Shown here in pieces: positions 1 through 11,188 of a stretch of DNA of 64,000 bases. Source of the stretch: Lepus europaeus (Eukaryota > Chordata > Mammalia > Lagomorpha > Leporidae); contig NC_084839.1 of NCBI RefSeq assembly GCF_033115175.1, positions 39,169,501 to 39,233,500 on the forward strand. The letters are read 5' to 3'. The notes beneath the pieces were generated by a model, which had not been told where the DNA came from, made no database searches, and was given only the letters and a program-made list of their open reading frames with translations. Made by a program: the position numbers and the translations under genes. How positions within the stretch are numbered: the stretch's first letter is position 1; every line of letters begins with the position of its first letter.

Positions 1-1703
1 GCCTCAGCCTTTGCTGGCGCTTTTTTCGCAGAAATCCCTTCACAGCTCTATTGCCTCTTCCACCAGTCCTGCTTGGTTCCTGTTCTCCCTTGACTCTTGT
101 CAATCAGTGAGTGACACTTGTCTTAGGCTTAAGAGGGCTGTGCTGCTGCTTACCAATTTTGTATCACCTAGAGTACAAATGGAAAGAGCCCATCTCTCCT
201 TCCACTCAAAGTGGTATACCAGATGTTCACTTGAATGTTTTGCCCTCCAAAAGGATTCTCCCCTGTTCCTTGTGCTTCAGAGCTGCTTCTGCTTGGGGTT
301 GAAATGCTGCAGCAGCACAATTCTGACTGATGCCGATCTATCATGCAAAGTCATCCTTTGCATTCATATCTTTTTCCTTGTCAATGAATTTGCTTCATGG
401 AAATCCCCTGAAGCCAGGAGTTGAGGGTTGAGAGAGAAATGATACTGCAACAGTAGGCACACTGGAATCGTTAACCTCTGTCTTCCTGACTTAACCTCCT
501 CTCTGAGAGCAGTGGTGCTGGGCACCGCTGATTAACACCTTTTGGATTAATGAAGCACAATTTACTGGTCACACCTTTTCTCAGGTTTCACTGAGGTAAA
601 TGCCTACTCTAGTGCTCATTTCTCAAAAAAAAAAAAAAGGTGCTGAGAGCTCTTAGCTTACTTATGAACCCTAGGGGCCCGTGCTCTGACTGTCACTGGG
701 GGTCTTGCTGGAGGCTCCTTACTCCATAATTCACACACTTTCAATTAGGTGAATGTGCTGAATTTGAGAAAATTATTTGTTTTAGCTTCAGTTTATAGGC
801 CGCTCGCTGTGCTGATCTGGTCTTGTAAGCAGACTGCATATGAAACTACCATAAGAGTTACTGCCCAGTTAAGCATAAAATAGTTAACCTTCTCTAAAAT
901 CCATTTTTCTCTTCAGGCCAAACAGGTGAGTTGATGGGGCAGGTGATAGGCTTGGCATGGATGTTGCTTCCGTGGGTCACAAGCAGAGCCCTGACTGCGA
1001 GGGAAGCCCTGACCGCAAGCTTAGCGGAAGGCAGAGGGCTGAGTTGCCCTCCGTACAGTCGGCTGCTGTGGCTCAAGGTTGTGTTATCAATCATTCAGAT
1101 CATCGTAGTGCTTCTTGGATAACTGACGGATCTCCCCTTTACTGAAATTTTTCTTTGGTTAGGAGTTTCAAGACAAGAATCTCATTTGACTGTTTCTGAA
1201 TACTTAATGAAAGCAGCAAAGGCAAACTTCCCGTTTTTCTAATAGGAAGCACACTTGGCTGTGTTCATTATCAGAGATACAGGTTTTTATTCTCTTTACA
1301 ACAGAATAGGTCAAAATGGAATAGACTTGGAAAAGATGAGAAAAATATACCAGAGACCAAATGTCACCCAGTTGTAGCTGGCATTTTTGGAGGTGAAAGT
1401 AACTCAGGCTGAAGCTATTTAAATATCATTTCTAAAATTGTGCTGCAGCCTTACCTGTAGCGCAATAACTTTCCTAAGTAAGTTAAGAAATATTGTCAGT
1501 CGTAAGGATCATGATTTTTAATAAAATGGGAAGTGAGAAATGAAATGTGTTGTATTAGAGTCTCTTACTGAATGTAACTTTTTTGGGGTATCTTGATAAG
1601 AATTAGTTCGTTTTCTCAAATGCTGCTTCTAGAAGGAATCTTTCAAATGGATACTTGTTTTATTATTTGAATTTTCATTATCATGTTAAATGTTTTTTCC
1701 CAG
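1..1703 (+). other. MTA3: MTA3 intron (3' part), upstream of first visible exon
   Basis: AT-rich intronic sequence ending in a polypyrimidine tract and AG at 1702-1703. The exon encoding the first part of the SANT domain is not found here, so the window opens inside this intron. No repeat family was recognised apart from a short A-run near 627-638. Small open frames near 11-424 and 894-1145 have no recognisable product. Confidence 0.7.
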
Positions 1704-1778
1704 CTGCCTTGGAAATCATTGACTAGCATCATTGAATATTATTACATGTGGAAAACTACTGACAGATACGTGCAACAG
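1704..1778 (+). CDS. MTA3: MTA3 coding exon: end of SANT domain (window exon 1)
   Basis: This 75-nt exon in phase 0 encodes 25 residues, [16 protein letters not shown] followed by KTTDRYVQQ. That is the third helix of the SANT domain of metastasis-associated (MTA) proteins. In MTA proteins the ELM2-SANT unit recruits and activates HDAC1/2 in the nuclear NuRD complex. It is flanked by ttttttcccag and gtgatt, a usable acceptor and donor. The sequence fits MTA3 better than MTA1 or MTA2 because the downstream exons are MTA3-specific. Exons for the BAH and ELM2 domains lie to the left of the window, so the gene is partial here. Confidence 0.93.
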
Positions 1779-3586
1779 GTGATTTTTTTCATGTTGCTAC
1801 TTGTGTGATACCATTACTGTGAACTTTCTATTTCTATTTTAATATTTCTTAGCAGTGTAGTAATTTTAAATGTTTTCTTTGCTTTAACTTTGACCATTTT
1901 GAAGCTACCTGATTTCATATTTTTAAAATATTTTTAAAATCATCATCTTAATATTTCCTTGACTTCAGCATTCATTGTGACAGATAGTTTGGGAAGATGA
2001 CAGGGAAGGATAGCTCTAGAGAGGCATCATTCCCCTTGTAAACAACACGTGCTTTATCCCTCTGTGAGTGTTGCTGATGAGAAGTACCAAAGGTGTGACA
2101 TCAGCACAAGCTTCTTGAACAAGTTATTTTTAATAAAGATTTCAACATTTACAGCGTTGCCATCAGACATATAATTTGAGATAAAAGATCCTCTAACTGT
2201 CTTTCATGACATTGGTATGGTTATATCCCCTAAGTCTTTGACCTTAATTGTTATAGTGTTACTAGTCTGATGTTTTAGTAATATATGTAAGATTGTTCTC
2301 AAATTTTCTCTACAAGTGGAGAATTATTTAATATTTGAGTCCTTCCCGAATGTCCTAAATTCATGCAACTATCTCAGTTAATTACTTGGAATAGTATTGC
2401 CTTTGGGGAGAGGTACAGTTTCTGAAATGACATTAGTCAATGCTTGTTTTACATTCTTAACTTGCTCATGTGCCAGAACTCATTAAGTCAGAGACAGATA
2501 TTTTAACAGAGACATTTTTTCGGAGTATGCAGGTTACCCAGTGTCAAATATTGGATGCTATAAAAATACATTTTAAGGATTACTTTTAAAAAGTACCATA
2601 ATGAGTTTTTGAGGTTATAAATAGTGAATAGATGGCCTTGGCTTGTTGAATCATTTCCAGAGTCAACATCATATAGTATTCAAAAGCATGCTTGTTTCAA
2701 ACTACTTAGATAGAAATGAAGACCTTGGAGTCTGGAAACCTGTGTTCCTCAAATCAACAAGCAACCATAAATGTGATGGAGATGATGGCCTCCTTGACAA
2801 TATTTGTGAATTGTCAATATTTGACAGCTTGAATGACAGTATGTCCAAAAATGTCAATGTAGGTTGTCCCCCTAAATGTTTTTGTTTCCTACTTTTTGGA
2901 AAAATGGAAGACAGCCTTATATTGTATTTGTCTTACTTTTGAACACTAACTGTGTTTTGTTTGCCCTATTTGCATTTGCTATTGCATTGCTCAGTGTCTG
3001 GATTTTATTATATAATCTCCTTCCCATTCCTTTTCCTGTGTTTAGTTCCTAATTGATACCAGTAAAAACTTAAATGAGTTCAGCCAAGATTTAAAGTTTA
3101 CTGCATATCTCCCAACATTTGAGAGTAGATGCTTATTTAATTCTACTTAGAACAACTGCAAGCTCTTTTCTCCTACTTGGGTTTTGGGAAATAATCATCT
3201 CTGAATATTCTTCTAAAAGTGAAGATTATATGTTATTTTCCTCCCAGAAAGGCAAGTAAGAAATAAAATAGAAGTTAAATTTGAAAAGTAAAAATGTTAC
3301 TTTAAAAGTCCTGCTTATTCACTACTGGAGGAATGAGGAATTGAGGTGTTCATTGTGCTATTTTTAAAATCTGTGTCTAAAATGTTAACACTTCAATTCT
3401 GTCTCAGAATTCAGTGACTTTTCTTACTGCAGTTGAAGAATATGCATATGAAAGAAAGCTTTTCTTGAAATGGCAATTTTTGAATTATGCCTTAATGTTT
3501 CTTTTCTTGTGTATTTTTAAAGACAATGAAATGGTAATAATTATTTGACATTACATATAAAACATTTTATCCATCTTTTAAATTAG
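1779..3586 (+). other. MTA3: MTA3 intron
   Basis: AT-rich intron of 1,808 bp with GT...AG ends. There are no CSINE copies and I recognise no other repeat family. A 99-codon open frame at 2643-2942 has no recognisable homology and is most likely chance. Confidence 0.75.
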
Positions 3587-3645
3587 AAACGTCTAAAAGC
3601 AGCAGAAGCTGAGAGTAAGCTGAAACAAGTGTATATCCCAACTTA
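3587..3645 (+). CDS. MTA3: MTA3 coding exon: basic linker after SANT (window exon 2)
   Basis: A 59-nt exon encodes KRLKAAEAESKLKQVYIPT plus the first two bases of a Tyr codon. It enters in phase 0 and leaves with two bases (TA) that the next exon completes as TAC. The acceptor is aaattag and the donor gtaagt, which is near consensus. This basic, helix-forming linker between the SANT domain and the zinc finger is strongly conserved across MTA1, MTA2 and MTA3. The preceding exon ends exactly at ...VQQ, so the join is seamless. Confidence 0.93.
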
Positions 3646-3982
3646 GTAAGTAACAGAAATCTTAAAATATTTGCCATGATCTTCATTCTGTTATTATAAG
3701 GCATGTCATTTTGTTCAGTGTCAGTCAAATTTGAATTTCTTTGTGTTTGTCATTTCTTCTGTAAAGCAAGTGACTTGTTTTGTATTACATTACTACAAAG
3801 ATGTTTTTAGACAAAGGAACAAGGGAGAGCAACACCAAATTAACTAACGCAAGAACCACAGGGAGAATGCCACAAACTGTACTTCTATTCAAAGCTATAG
3901 GGAAAGTATCAGAAAACTAATCTATGAAAGTCTATATCATTTGAAGCAATGTGTTTAAGAAATCCAATGCTTTTGAAACCTT

Positions 3983-4200
3983 GCAGGGGTTGGAAGTTTT
4001 TTTCAACCAAGGGCCATTTGGATAGTTGTAACAATATTCCTGAGCCATACAAAATGATAACTTGAAAATTGGCCTGCTACAGATATATTGAATTTTGAGT
4101 CTTGCCTGCAGTTGCCTTGGCAGGGCCAGACCAAATGATTTTGCCGGCTTTATACAGCCCCCAGGCTGGAATTTCCCTCCTCCTGAATGACAGAGTGGGT
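3983..4200. mobile_element. Possible old hAT-type DNA transposon relic
   Basis: The right end (about 4140-4195) resembles the diverged 'cggcccccaggctggaattccc...cctga' ends of ancient mammalian hAT non-autonomous elements, and the left edge starts with a matching CAGGGGTTGG-like terminus near 3984. The similarity is by eye only, and the family cannot be named. Confidence 0.35.
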
Positions 4201-4957
4201 TTTGTTTGGATATCATGTATTGCCCTTATGAGGTTTGTTGTTGACATGATTGAGGATTTTACATTGTTTTCTTTATTCTAATACTATAATTTTTGATAAT
4301 TTCAGGTGTCTGGCATTCTTTTATTATCCTATGGGTTTTGAAACCATTGTCATATCACAATAAACACCAGTTTCCATATTCTGTGTCTTAAATGAATTAT
4401 GCTCAATTGAGGTCTTCAGGATTTGACCATTCATTATTCAAAAACATTAGTTTATTGAGTACCATGAATATAGTGCTATAGTGAGATTAAAATGAAATTT
4501 ATTACAAGTTTCCATGTGCTTCTCCAAGATTTCCCATTCTTTGAGCTAAGTACAGTTTTTTATACCTAACCACTTGTTTGCTGTGTTTCATTGTTTGCTG
4601 TTTTTGTGGACAGGAGACCTCACTGGCAATGAATTGTGATTTTTATATTAATCTTTTACATCATACAAATAACTGTTGTTTAATTTTTGAAGTATGTAAT
4701 TTATAGAGTCCACCATTTTTATTTAGAACTGTAATGTCCCACCTGCAGAGTAATTTCTGATTTATTAAGAGCAACCTCTCCAGAAATAATGTTGCAACTT
4801 AGGTGTATTAGATTTTTCAAAAGCAAAAATTCCAGCTTTCTTATACCTCACGGTGCTTGCACCATCAAAGGAAAAGCACACTTAACCAGGTTTAACCGGG
4901 TAATGCAGATCATTGTTCCTAGTCTGTTTTGCATTGACTTGGCAGTCTTGCTCCAGT

Positions 4958-5160
4958 CAGGGGCCTGCAAGCTATAGTCTGCAGACCAAATCTGACCTAT
5001 TGCATGTTTTTTGTAAGTAAAGTTCTATTGAGACACAGACATGGTCATTCACTTATGCATTCTCTAACTCTGCTTTTATGCCGCAATGGCAGAATTCAGT
5101 GCTTTTGACAGAAAACCTAAAATATTTACTATCTGCCCCTTACAGAAGAAGTTTTTCAAG
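4958..5160. mobile_element. hAT-Charlie-type non-autonomous DNA transposon
   Basis: It begins CAGGGGCCTGCAAGCT and continues with recognisable landmarks of a common mammalian hAT-Charlie MITE: 'gcagaccaaatctgacc', then 'taaagttctattgagacacag', then 'aaaatatttactatctg' and finally 'gaagaagtttttcaag', a degenerate inverted terminal repeat. It is old and fixed. I do not assign a Repbase name from memory with certainty. Confidence 0.7.
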
Positions 5161-5189
5161 TAAATGGTTTTGGGCATCAGGAATGGAAG

Positions 5190-5297
5190 AGTACTTCAGA
5201 AAGTGTATGGAAAATGGAATTAAAAGATGAGTTTATTTTGGTGCAAAAATATTTGAAGTTCATGCATAATAATGCATATTTTCCATGAACTTTTTAA
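5190..5297 (-). mobile_element. Mariner-like MITE, copy 1 (reverse orientation)
   Basis: About 108 bp with imperfect inverted ends (acttcagaaagtgtatggaa and ttccatgaactttttaaa). Reversed, it aligns along its whole length with 46745-46869, sharing the core 'gcaccaaaataaact' followed by 'taattccattttcca'. The end structure and size suggest a mariner-type miniature element. CSINE 5292-5566 abuts or overlaps its right end. Confidence 0.6.
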
Positions 5298-5566
5298 AAA
5301 TTAATTCTTTTGAAAGGCAGAATTAGAGAGAGAATGAGAGACTCACAGAGAGAGGTCTTCCATCTGTTGGTTCACTCCCAAAGTTTCTGTGAGGACCAGG
5401 CCAAAGCCAGGAGCCAGGAGCTTCATTGGGTCTCCCTTGTAGGTGCAGTGGTACAAGTACTTGGGCCATCTTCCACTGCTTTCCTAGGTACATTAGCAGG
5501 GAATTGGATCAGAAGTGAGGCAGCCAGGACTTGAGGGTAGCTTTACCTGCTATCCCCCAGTGCTGC
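5292..5566 (-). mobile_element. CSINE (lagomorph C-repeat), diverged
   Basis: CSINEs are tRNA-derived SINEs. On the reverse strand they read as an A/T tail, an AG-rich block, 'tcttccatctgctggttcactcccc', 'agccaggagccagg', and finally the tRNA-like head ending 'cacagcgccggccc'. This copy has the tail (ttaattctttt), AG-block, body and a degraded head (cagtgctg). It is clearly diverged, so probably old. Confidence 0.85.
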
Positions 5567-6020
5567 CTTCCTCCCTCCCCCGTCCCCACCCCCTTGAATG
5601 TTTTAAGGACTTTGCATATGTGTCAGTGATCATCAGGAGGATAAACCAGAGAGATGAAGTGTATGAAGTTCTCAAGGGAACCAGCAGAATAGAATCTGGT
5701 GTACAGATGAGAAGGGGTTTGGGCACTAGATAAAATAAAAGGTGATTTCTTATGATACATCCTTAAAAAGCATTTTTATATTTGTTTCACAGATACAAAT
5801 AGCCCCAGTGAGACTGTTTGTCCTCTGAGAATTAATCTGTGGGTCCTTGGTTTTACAGAGAATCTTCAATGATGCACGTGTTCATACGCAGCATTGGTAC
5901 ACACTCCTTTTGTGATTATTAGCATCACTGCTTTATTCAGTCCAGTAGCATTCTAAAAAATTGGTATTTGCAGTCATTCTTTTTTTTTTTCAGGCAGTTC
6001 AATTGTAAATTTGCATGAGC

Positions 6021-6355
6021 TTTTTTTTTTTTTTTAATATTTATTTATTTGATAGTCCAAGTTACACAGAGAGAGGAGAGGCAGAGAGAGAGAGAGGTCT
6101 TCCATCCGATGGTTCACTCCCCACTTGGCCGCAATAGCCGGAGCTGTGCCGATCTGAAGCCAGGAGCCAAGAGCTTCTTCTGGGTCTCCCACGTGGGTGC
6201 AGGGGCCCAAGGACTTGGGCCATCTTCTACTGCTTTCCCAGGCCTTAGCAGAGAGCTGGATGGGAAGTGGAGCAGCCGGGTCTCGAACTTGCGCCCATAT
6301 GGGATGCTGGTGCTTCAGGCCAGGGTGTTAACCCGCTGTGCCACAGTGCTGGACC
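6021..6355 (-). mobile_element. CSINE, near full length
   Basis: T15 tail, 'tttatttatttgatag', AG-rich block, 'ttccatccgatggttcactccc' and a full head ending 'ccacagtgctggaccc'. A short 'catga' occurs on both sides (about 6014 and 6360) and may be a target-site remnant. Confidence 0.92.
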
Positions 6356-6434
6356 CTTCATGAATTGTTTTCAACACATATATTTAGCTCTGTATTAAAT
6401 GTCAGAAGTTTTCTCATTTCTGGGAATTCATAAG

Positions 6435-6712
6435 TGGACGTTTGGCCTAGTGATTAATACTCCAGTTAGGACACTCACATCTCATGTTTGAGCTTGAGTC
6501 CTGGCTCTTCTCCCTATTTCAGCTTCCTGCTAATGCAGAGGCTGAGGGGCAGCAGGTGATGGCTCAAGTAGTTGAGCATTTGACACCCATGTCCAAGACC
6601 TGGTTTGGGACCCCTGACCTGACTTCAGCCTGTCCTATCCTCGGCCATTACAAGCATTTGAGAAGTGAAGCGTAGATGGGCGCGCTCTCACTCTCTGTCT
6701 CTATAAAGAAGT
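6435..6712 (+). mobile_element. CSINE, diverged, forward orientation
   Basis: The head 'gtttggcctagtgattaa' is followed by 'atggctcaagtagttgagc', 'agacctggtttggg', 'ggccattacaagcatttgag' and a CT-rich end 'ctctcactctctgtctctataaag'. It is heavily mutated, an old copy in the opposite orientation to its neighbour. Confidence 0.75.
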
Positions 6713-7408
6713 AGATTGGTAGGTATGTAGACTTGTTCTCTAGGAAGTTTGCCTATAGGCTTCTGATAGCTGTCTCTTTTTCCTCCTAAAAATATTTTCT
6801 TAAAAGTGGTTTTTCTATTTTCAAGTACAATGTACTCTTCCTCATAAAAATTCAAACATAATAGAAATAATTATCCTGAGCATTCAGAAGCTCCTGGAAT
6901 CCTAACTTAGCTCTGGAGATAAGCACCGCTGGACGGTGCAGTGTCTCTGTTGCACCCATTGCTTTTGTGCAGGTCCCTGGAGGGCAAGCGTGTTGACCCA
7001 GCAGCTCTCACACGAGCAGCAGGAATGGGACAGTGATAACAACAATGTTACCTTTAATCTAGGATTAATTTTCGATCCAAAAATTTTGTTTTTCTCAGGA
7101 GTATTTATTCTAAGTGATGAAACTTAATAACGTGTCGTTCAAAAGCATCACAGGATGTTCTAAGGAAGCTATGTTGGTTGGAGAAGAGATATGGCCACAT
7201 TTACAGACACAAGAGATTCAGTTTTACATGGCTTTGTTTTGTCCAGATGAGTGCTTTAGATCCATTTTAACACCTTGTGTTAACACTAGGGTTTTTATCC
7301 TTCAGACGTTTTGGAGTTTATGTTAATGATAAATCAGTAATGAGATGTAGAGTTTTTTGCCTTGTTTAAAAAATCATTTTTATTACCTCACTGCACGTTT
7401 CATGGAAG

Positions 7409-7533
7409 CAGCAAACCAAATCCCAACCAAATATCCAGCAGCAATGGCAAGCCCGGGCCTGTGAACGGAGCAGTGGGGACCACATTCCAGCCCCAGAATC
7501 CTCTCTTAGGGCGAGCCTGTGAGAGCTGCTTCG
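7409..7533 (+). CDS. MTA3: MTA3 coding exon: start of GATA zinc finger (window exon 3)
   Basis: This 125-nt exon completes the split Tyr codon and then encodes [34 protein letters not shown] and RACESCF, leaving one base (G). The final CESC supplies the first two zinc ligands of the GATA-type finger. The acceptor is a modest one, 'catggaag', and choosing it rather than the AG three bases later is forced by reading frame and by the conserved Tyr-Ser-Lys-Pro. The donor gtaagtg is consensus. The residue after CESC is Phe, where I recall Tyr in human MTA proteins. Confidence 0.95.
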
Positions 7534-8624
7534 GTAAGTGTTTCCCCCCCACGGTGTCCTTTGCTTTTGAGGCCTGTAGGTGGGGCGGGAGCTTGCAGTC
7601 TGTGGTGCGCAGAGAGCAGCAAGCAGGTGCCCTTCCTTACCTTCTGCCTGGACGAAGGGCAGTCACTGAGTGCTAGGTGCACAGCCCAGCTAGGCTTCAG
7701 GGTTCCTGTGATTGCCTCTCCGGGGCCCCGCATCTGTTGAGCTTCTGATGGCAGTGTCTGCCAGCCTTTGTTCAGAGTTGTACTGGCTTCACCCAAATCA
7801 TGGTTCATGATACATACCAGATCCCCTCTGGGGCTTCTCGGTATACTTGGGAAAGTGAAAGGCAACAGCTGAATCTGGAGGGAATACCTGTGTGAACAAA
7901 CTGCTATGTATAACCCTCAGATCCAGTCCCTCTAGGCACTATGTTGGGAGACGTTGTTTTGTGATAGTTGCTTCTGGCCCCAGGGCCCTGCGGTATTTAT
8001 GCTGGCACAGATAGTTTGATGTTGTATTATGCTGCTTGCCTGGGTGTTAAGTGGGCTTGGACAGATTACTATATATTTGGTAGTTGATACAACTTTATAC
8101 ATTTATTTAATATCTTAAGCAACAATATAATCTCTTGATGGGGACATTGGTGACATTATAACTTCTTTTTCTTTCTAATCATGGTGGCTGGGGTAAGAAA
8201 GGAAAGGAAATGAATGTTATTGAATGTTCACTTGGTGTAGCTGGGGAGTCTGAGCAGCTCTCTGGGGGGTAGAAGTAGCCTACTGCCTTAAAGATGTAGG
8301 CATGAGGGACATTTGTGACTCTGCCACATACTCTGCTTTAGAGAAGGCAGTGAAAGCCAAGTGGTAATCAGTCATCTCTCAGATCCCAAGCAAAATGTGA
8401 ACCAGACAGGTTGCTGGCTTCCTAGGTAGGAATGGCACATGTAGGGATGGTCTGCACTGTAGGGACAAGGAGGGAAGCAATCTGTGGACAGCTAGAGTCT
8501 TTTGGTCAAGACTTTACATGGATAGCAATGTCAATATCTTGGACTTGAGAATGCTCAGATTTTGAAGTTCATGTATGTTTAAATGAAATAAAAAGAATTC
8601 TACCAGCAAATGATAGTGACTTAA

Positions 8625-8965
8625 TCTTTTATTTTTTATTATTTATTTATATTTTTTAATTTGACAGGTAGAGTTATAGACAGTGAGAGAGAAAGACAGA
8701 AAGAAAGGTCTTCCTTCCGTTGGTTCACAACCCAAGTGGCCGCTACAGCTGGCACTGCGCCAATCTGAAGCCAGGAGCCAGGTGCTTCTTCCTGGTCTCC
8801 CATGTGGGTACAGGGGCCCGAGCACTTGGGCCATCCTCCACTGCCCTCCCGGGCCACAGCAGAGAGCTGGACTGGAGAGGAGCAACCAGGACTAGAACCT
8901 GGCAGCCATATGGGATGCCGGCACCACAGGTGGGGGATTAGCCTAGTGAGCCATGGCACCGGCCC
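8625..8965 (-). mobile_element. CSINE, near full length
   Basis: A T-rich tail passes into 'ttgacaggtagagttatagacagtgagagagaaagacag', then the body, then a head ending 'gagccatggcaccggcccc'. The tail module 'gacagtgagag' matches the young subtype at 9580-9930 and 48161-48502 rather than the 'ttgaaaggcagagttac' subtype. Confidence 0.92.
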
Positions 8966-8969
8966 CTGT

Positions 8970-9226
8970 TTGTTTATTAAAGATTTACTTATTTATTTGA
9001 AAGTTAGAGTTACACAGAAAGAGAGGTTTTCCATCTGATGGTTCACTCCCCAAATGGCCACAACGGCTAGAGCTGCGCCCATCCTCCAATGCCTTCCCGG
9101 GCCACAGCAGAGAGTTGGACTGGAAGAGGAGCAACCGGGACAGAATCCAGCACCCCAGCCGAGACTAAAACTCCGGGTACCAGCGCCGCAGGCAGAGGAT
9201 TAGCCTAGTGAGCCACAGCGCCGGCC
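8970..9226 (-). mobile_element. CSINE, internally shortened, abutting the previous copy
   Basis: It starts directly after the head of the preceding CSINE: 'tttattaaagatttacttatttatttgaaag'. The body lacks the 'agccaggagccagg' block, going from 'ctagagctgcgcc' straight to 'catcctccaatgcc'. The head is complete, ending 'cagcgccggcc'. Confidence 0.9.
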
Positions 9227-9579
9227 TGCAGTTGGCATCTTAATATACACAGTTTGAGCATTGTGATCTGAAGAAGATGACTTATTACAGATCAGAAAAG
9301 AATATTCCAAGGCAGATTTATAGCACTAGAATCATTTTCCTGCTCCTCTTCGACCTAATGTTGAAACATCAATGTTTTCTGTTTTAAACTTCTTATCCAT
9401 CCTGGGTATACAAGTTTTTTTAAATGTTAACATGGCATAATTTAAATTGCAAGAAAATTTACACAGACTTTCAGTGTTGTTCAGCCATGTGATAAGTCAA
9501 CATGTTTGGGTCTTAAACTCATGTTGTATGTACTCATTTGATACGGATTTATAGTTTTTGAACAAGAATCTGTTTTTAG

Positions 9580-9930
9580 GCCGGCGCCGTGGCTCAACAG
9601 GCTAATCCTCCGCCTTGCGGCGCCGGCACACCGGGTTCTAGTCCCGGTCGGGGCACCGATCCTGTCCCGGTTGCCCCTCTTCCAGGCCAGCTCTCTGCTG
9701 TGGCCAGGGAGTGCAGTGGAGGATGGCCCAAGTGTTTGGGCTCTGCACCCCATGGGAGACCAGGAGAAGCACCTGGCTCCTGCCATCGGAACAGCGCGGT
9801 GCGCCGGCCGCAGCGCGCTACTGCGGCGGCCATTAGAGGGTGAACCAACGGCAAAGGAAGACCTTTCTCTCTGTCTCTCTCTCTCTCACTGTCCACTCTG
9901 CCTGTCAAAAAAAAAAAAAAAAAAAAAAAA
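9580..9930 (+). mobile_element. Young full-length CSINE with 16-bp target-site duplication
   Basis: An intact head (ggccggcgccgtggctca), body, CT-rich block, 'ctgtccactctgcctgtc' and A-tail. The flanking direct repeat AAGAATCTGTTTTTAG is identical at 9564-9579 and 9929-9944. Near-consensus sequence and a perfect duplication indicate a recent LINE-mediated insertion inside the MTA3 intron. Confidence 0.97.
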
Positions 9931-10242
9931 GAATCTGTTTTTAGAAGGAGAAATCATAACATAAGGACTTTATCTATTGATTAAAATAAAGGGTTGGAAA
10001 ACAGAGACCTGTTTCTCTTAGGTTCCTAACCTCAGTGGGGCCTTTCTGAGTACCTTAAATAAACCCAAGCATGGTTTATGAACCGTAAGCTTATAAACTG
10101 TGACTTAGGTTTTAAGCACTAATAATAAACATAATATCTTTCTGAGAACTTATTCCAGAAATGTACACCAAAAATATTTTTAATTAGTGAAACAAAAAAC
10201 TCCTTCAGAAGCACAATGCAAAATATAGGATCCCTCACCTAA

Positions 10243-10263
10243 TAGTCTCTCTCTCTCTCTCTC
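10243..10263. repeat. (CT)n microsatellite
   Basis: About ten CT dinucleotides immediately before the T-tail of the following CSINE, at its 3' end. Confidence 0.85.
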
Positions 10264-10594
10264 TTTTTTTTTTTTTTAAAGATTTATTTTATTTATTTGA
10301 AAGAGTTACAGAGAGAGGTTGAGACAGAGAGAGAGGGCTTCTACCCACTGGTTCACTCCCCTATTGGCCGCAATGGCTGGAGCTGCGCCGATCCAAAGCC
10401 AGGAGCCAGGAGCTTCTTCTGGGTCTCCCACGTGGGTGCAGGGGCCCAAGGACTTGAGCCATCTTCTGCTGCTTTCCCAGGCCACAGCAGAGAGCTGGAT
10501 GGGAAGTGGAGCAGCTGGAACTAGAGCCGGTGCCCATATGGGATGCCGGTGCTTCAGGGCAGGGCGTTAACCTGCTGTACCACAGCGCCAGCCC
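10264..10594 (-). mobile_element. CSINE, full length
   Basis: T-tail, 'agatttattttatttatttg', AG block, complete body and a head ending 'ccacagcgccagcccc'. It carries the 'gcttcagggcagggcgttaa' variant of the tRNA-like region. Confidence 0.95.
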
Positions 10595-10596
10595 CT

Positions 10597-10664
10597 CTTT
10601 TTTTTTTTTTTTTTTTAAGATTTATTTATTCATTTATTTGAAAGGCAGAGTTACAGAGAGGCAG

Positions 10665-10708
<44 letters not shown>

Positions 10709-10940
10709 CTTTCATCTGCTGGTTCACTCCCCAAATGGCTGCAGTGGCTGGAGCTAGGCTGGTCCGAAGCCAGGAGCCTGAATATTCCACAAAGGACTTG
10801 GGCCATCTTCTGCCGCTTTCCCAGATGCATTCATAGGGAGCTGGATTGGAAGTGGAGCTGTCATGACTTAAACCGGTGTCCAAAAGGGATGCTGATACTT
10901 AGATACTGTACATACCCACTATGCCACAGTAGTGGCCCCT
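10597..10940 (-). mobile_element. CSINE with long AG tract, abutting the previous copy
   Basis: An 18-base T-tail begins within three bases of the previous copy's head. The AG block is expanded to about 37 bases (10670-10706). The head ends 'atgccacagtagtggcccc'. The body lacks part of the 'gggtctcccacgtggg' block, suggesting an internal deletion. Confidence 0.9.
10670..10706. repeat. (AG)n microsatellite inside a CSINE
   Basis: About eighteen uninterrupted AG units, the expanded AG-rich part of the enclosing SINE. It is likely length-polymorphic. Confidence 0.9.
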
Positions 10941-11188
10941 AGTAACCTCTCTTAATATGTGCCACAAGTGTTTGATTTATAATAAAGATAAATGATTTAA
11001 TGAAAGATACATGTGTATGTGTTGTACTTTCATACTTGGCTTATAAGTTAGGGGAAGAAAAATAATCCTATAAACTGAAAATGGCTTTGGGATGTTTTTG
11101 AAATATTTGATTATATTTATACTGATGTTACAAATTACATGGCATTCTTTTTTTTGTTGTTGTTCTCTTATTTTTCTCTCATCTGTAG

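Larger units (their letters stand above)
3646..7408 (+). other. MTA3: MTA3 intron with several repeats
   Basis: 3,763-bp intron. In order it holds a possible hAT relic (about 3983-4200), a clearer hAT-Charlie-type element (4958-5160), a mariner-like MITE (5190-5297) and three CSINE copies (5292-5566, 6021-6355, 6435-6712). The rest is AT-rich and unassigned. Confidence 0.7.
7534..11188 (+). other. MTA3: MTA3 intron with five CSINEs
   Basis: 3,655-bp intron. It carries two adjacent CSINEs at 8625-9226, a young forward CSINE at 9580-9930, and two abutting reverse CSINEs at 10264-10940 with CT and AG microsatellites. The remaining sequence is AT-rich with no recognised gene. Confidence 0.75.

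Noticed and set aside
915..930. Possible 9-nt micro-exon (GCCAAACAG between 'ttctcttcag' and 'gtgag')
   Set aside because: Good splice-like flanks, but the MTA3 protein as I recall it has no place for three extra residues before the SANT end. No other support.
7411..7413. Alternative AG acceptor three bases downstream of MTA3 exon 3 start
   Set aside because: Using it would remove the bases that complete the conserved Tyr-Ser codons. The 7409 start keeps the family sequence.
8639..8959. Recurrent frames encoding peptides like 'LGPSSTALPGHSRELDW' on many copies
   Set aside because: These are translations of CSINE repeats and recur at every CSINE in the window. They are not genes.
10243..10706. 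CT and AG tracts considered as promoter GAGA elements
   Set aside because: They belong to or border CSINE tails.
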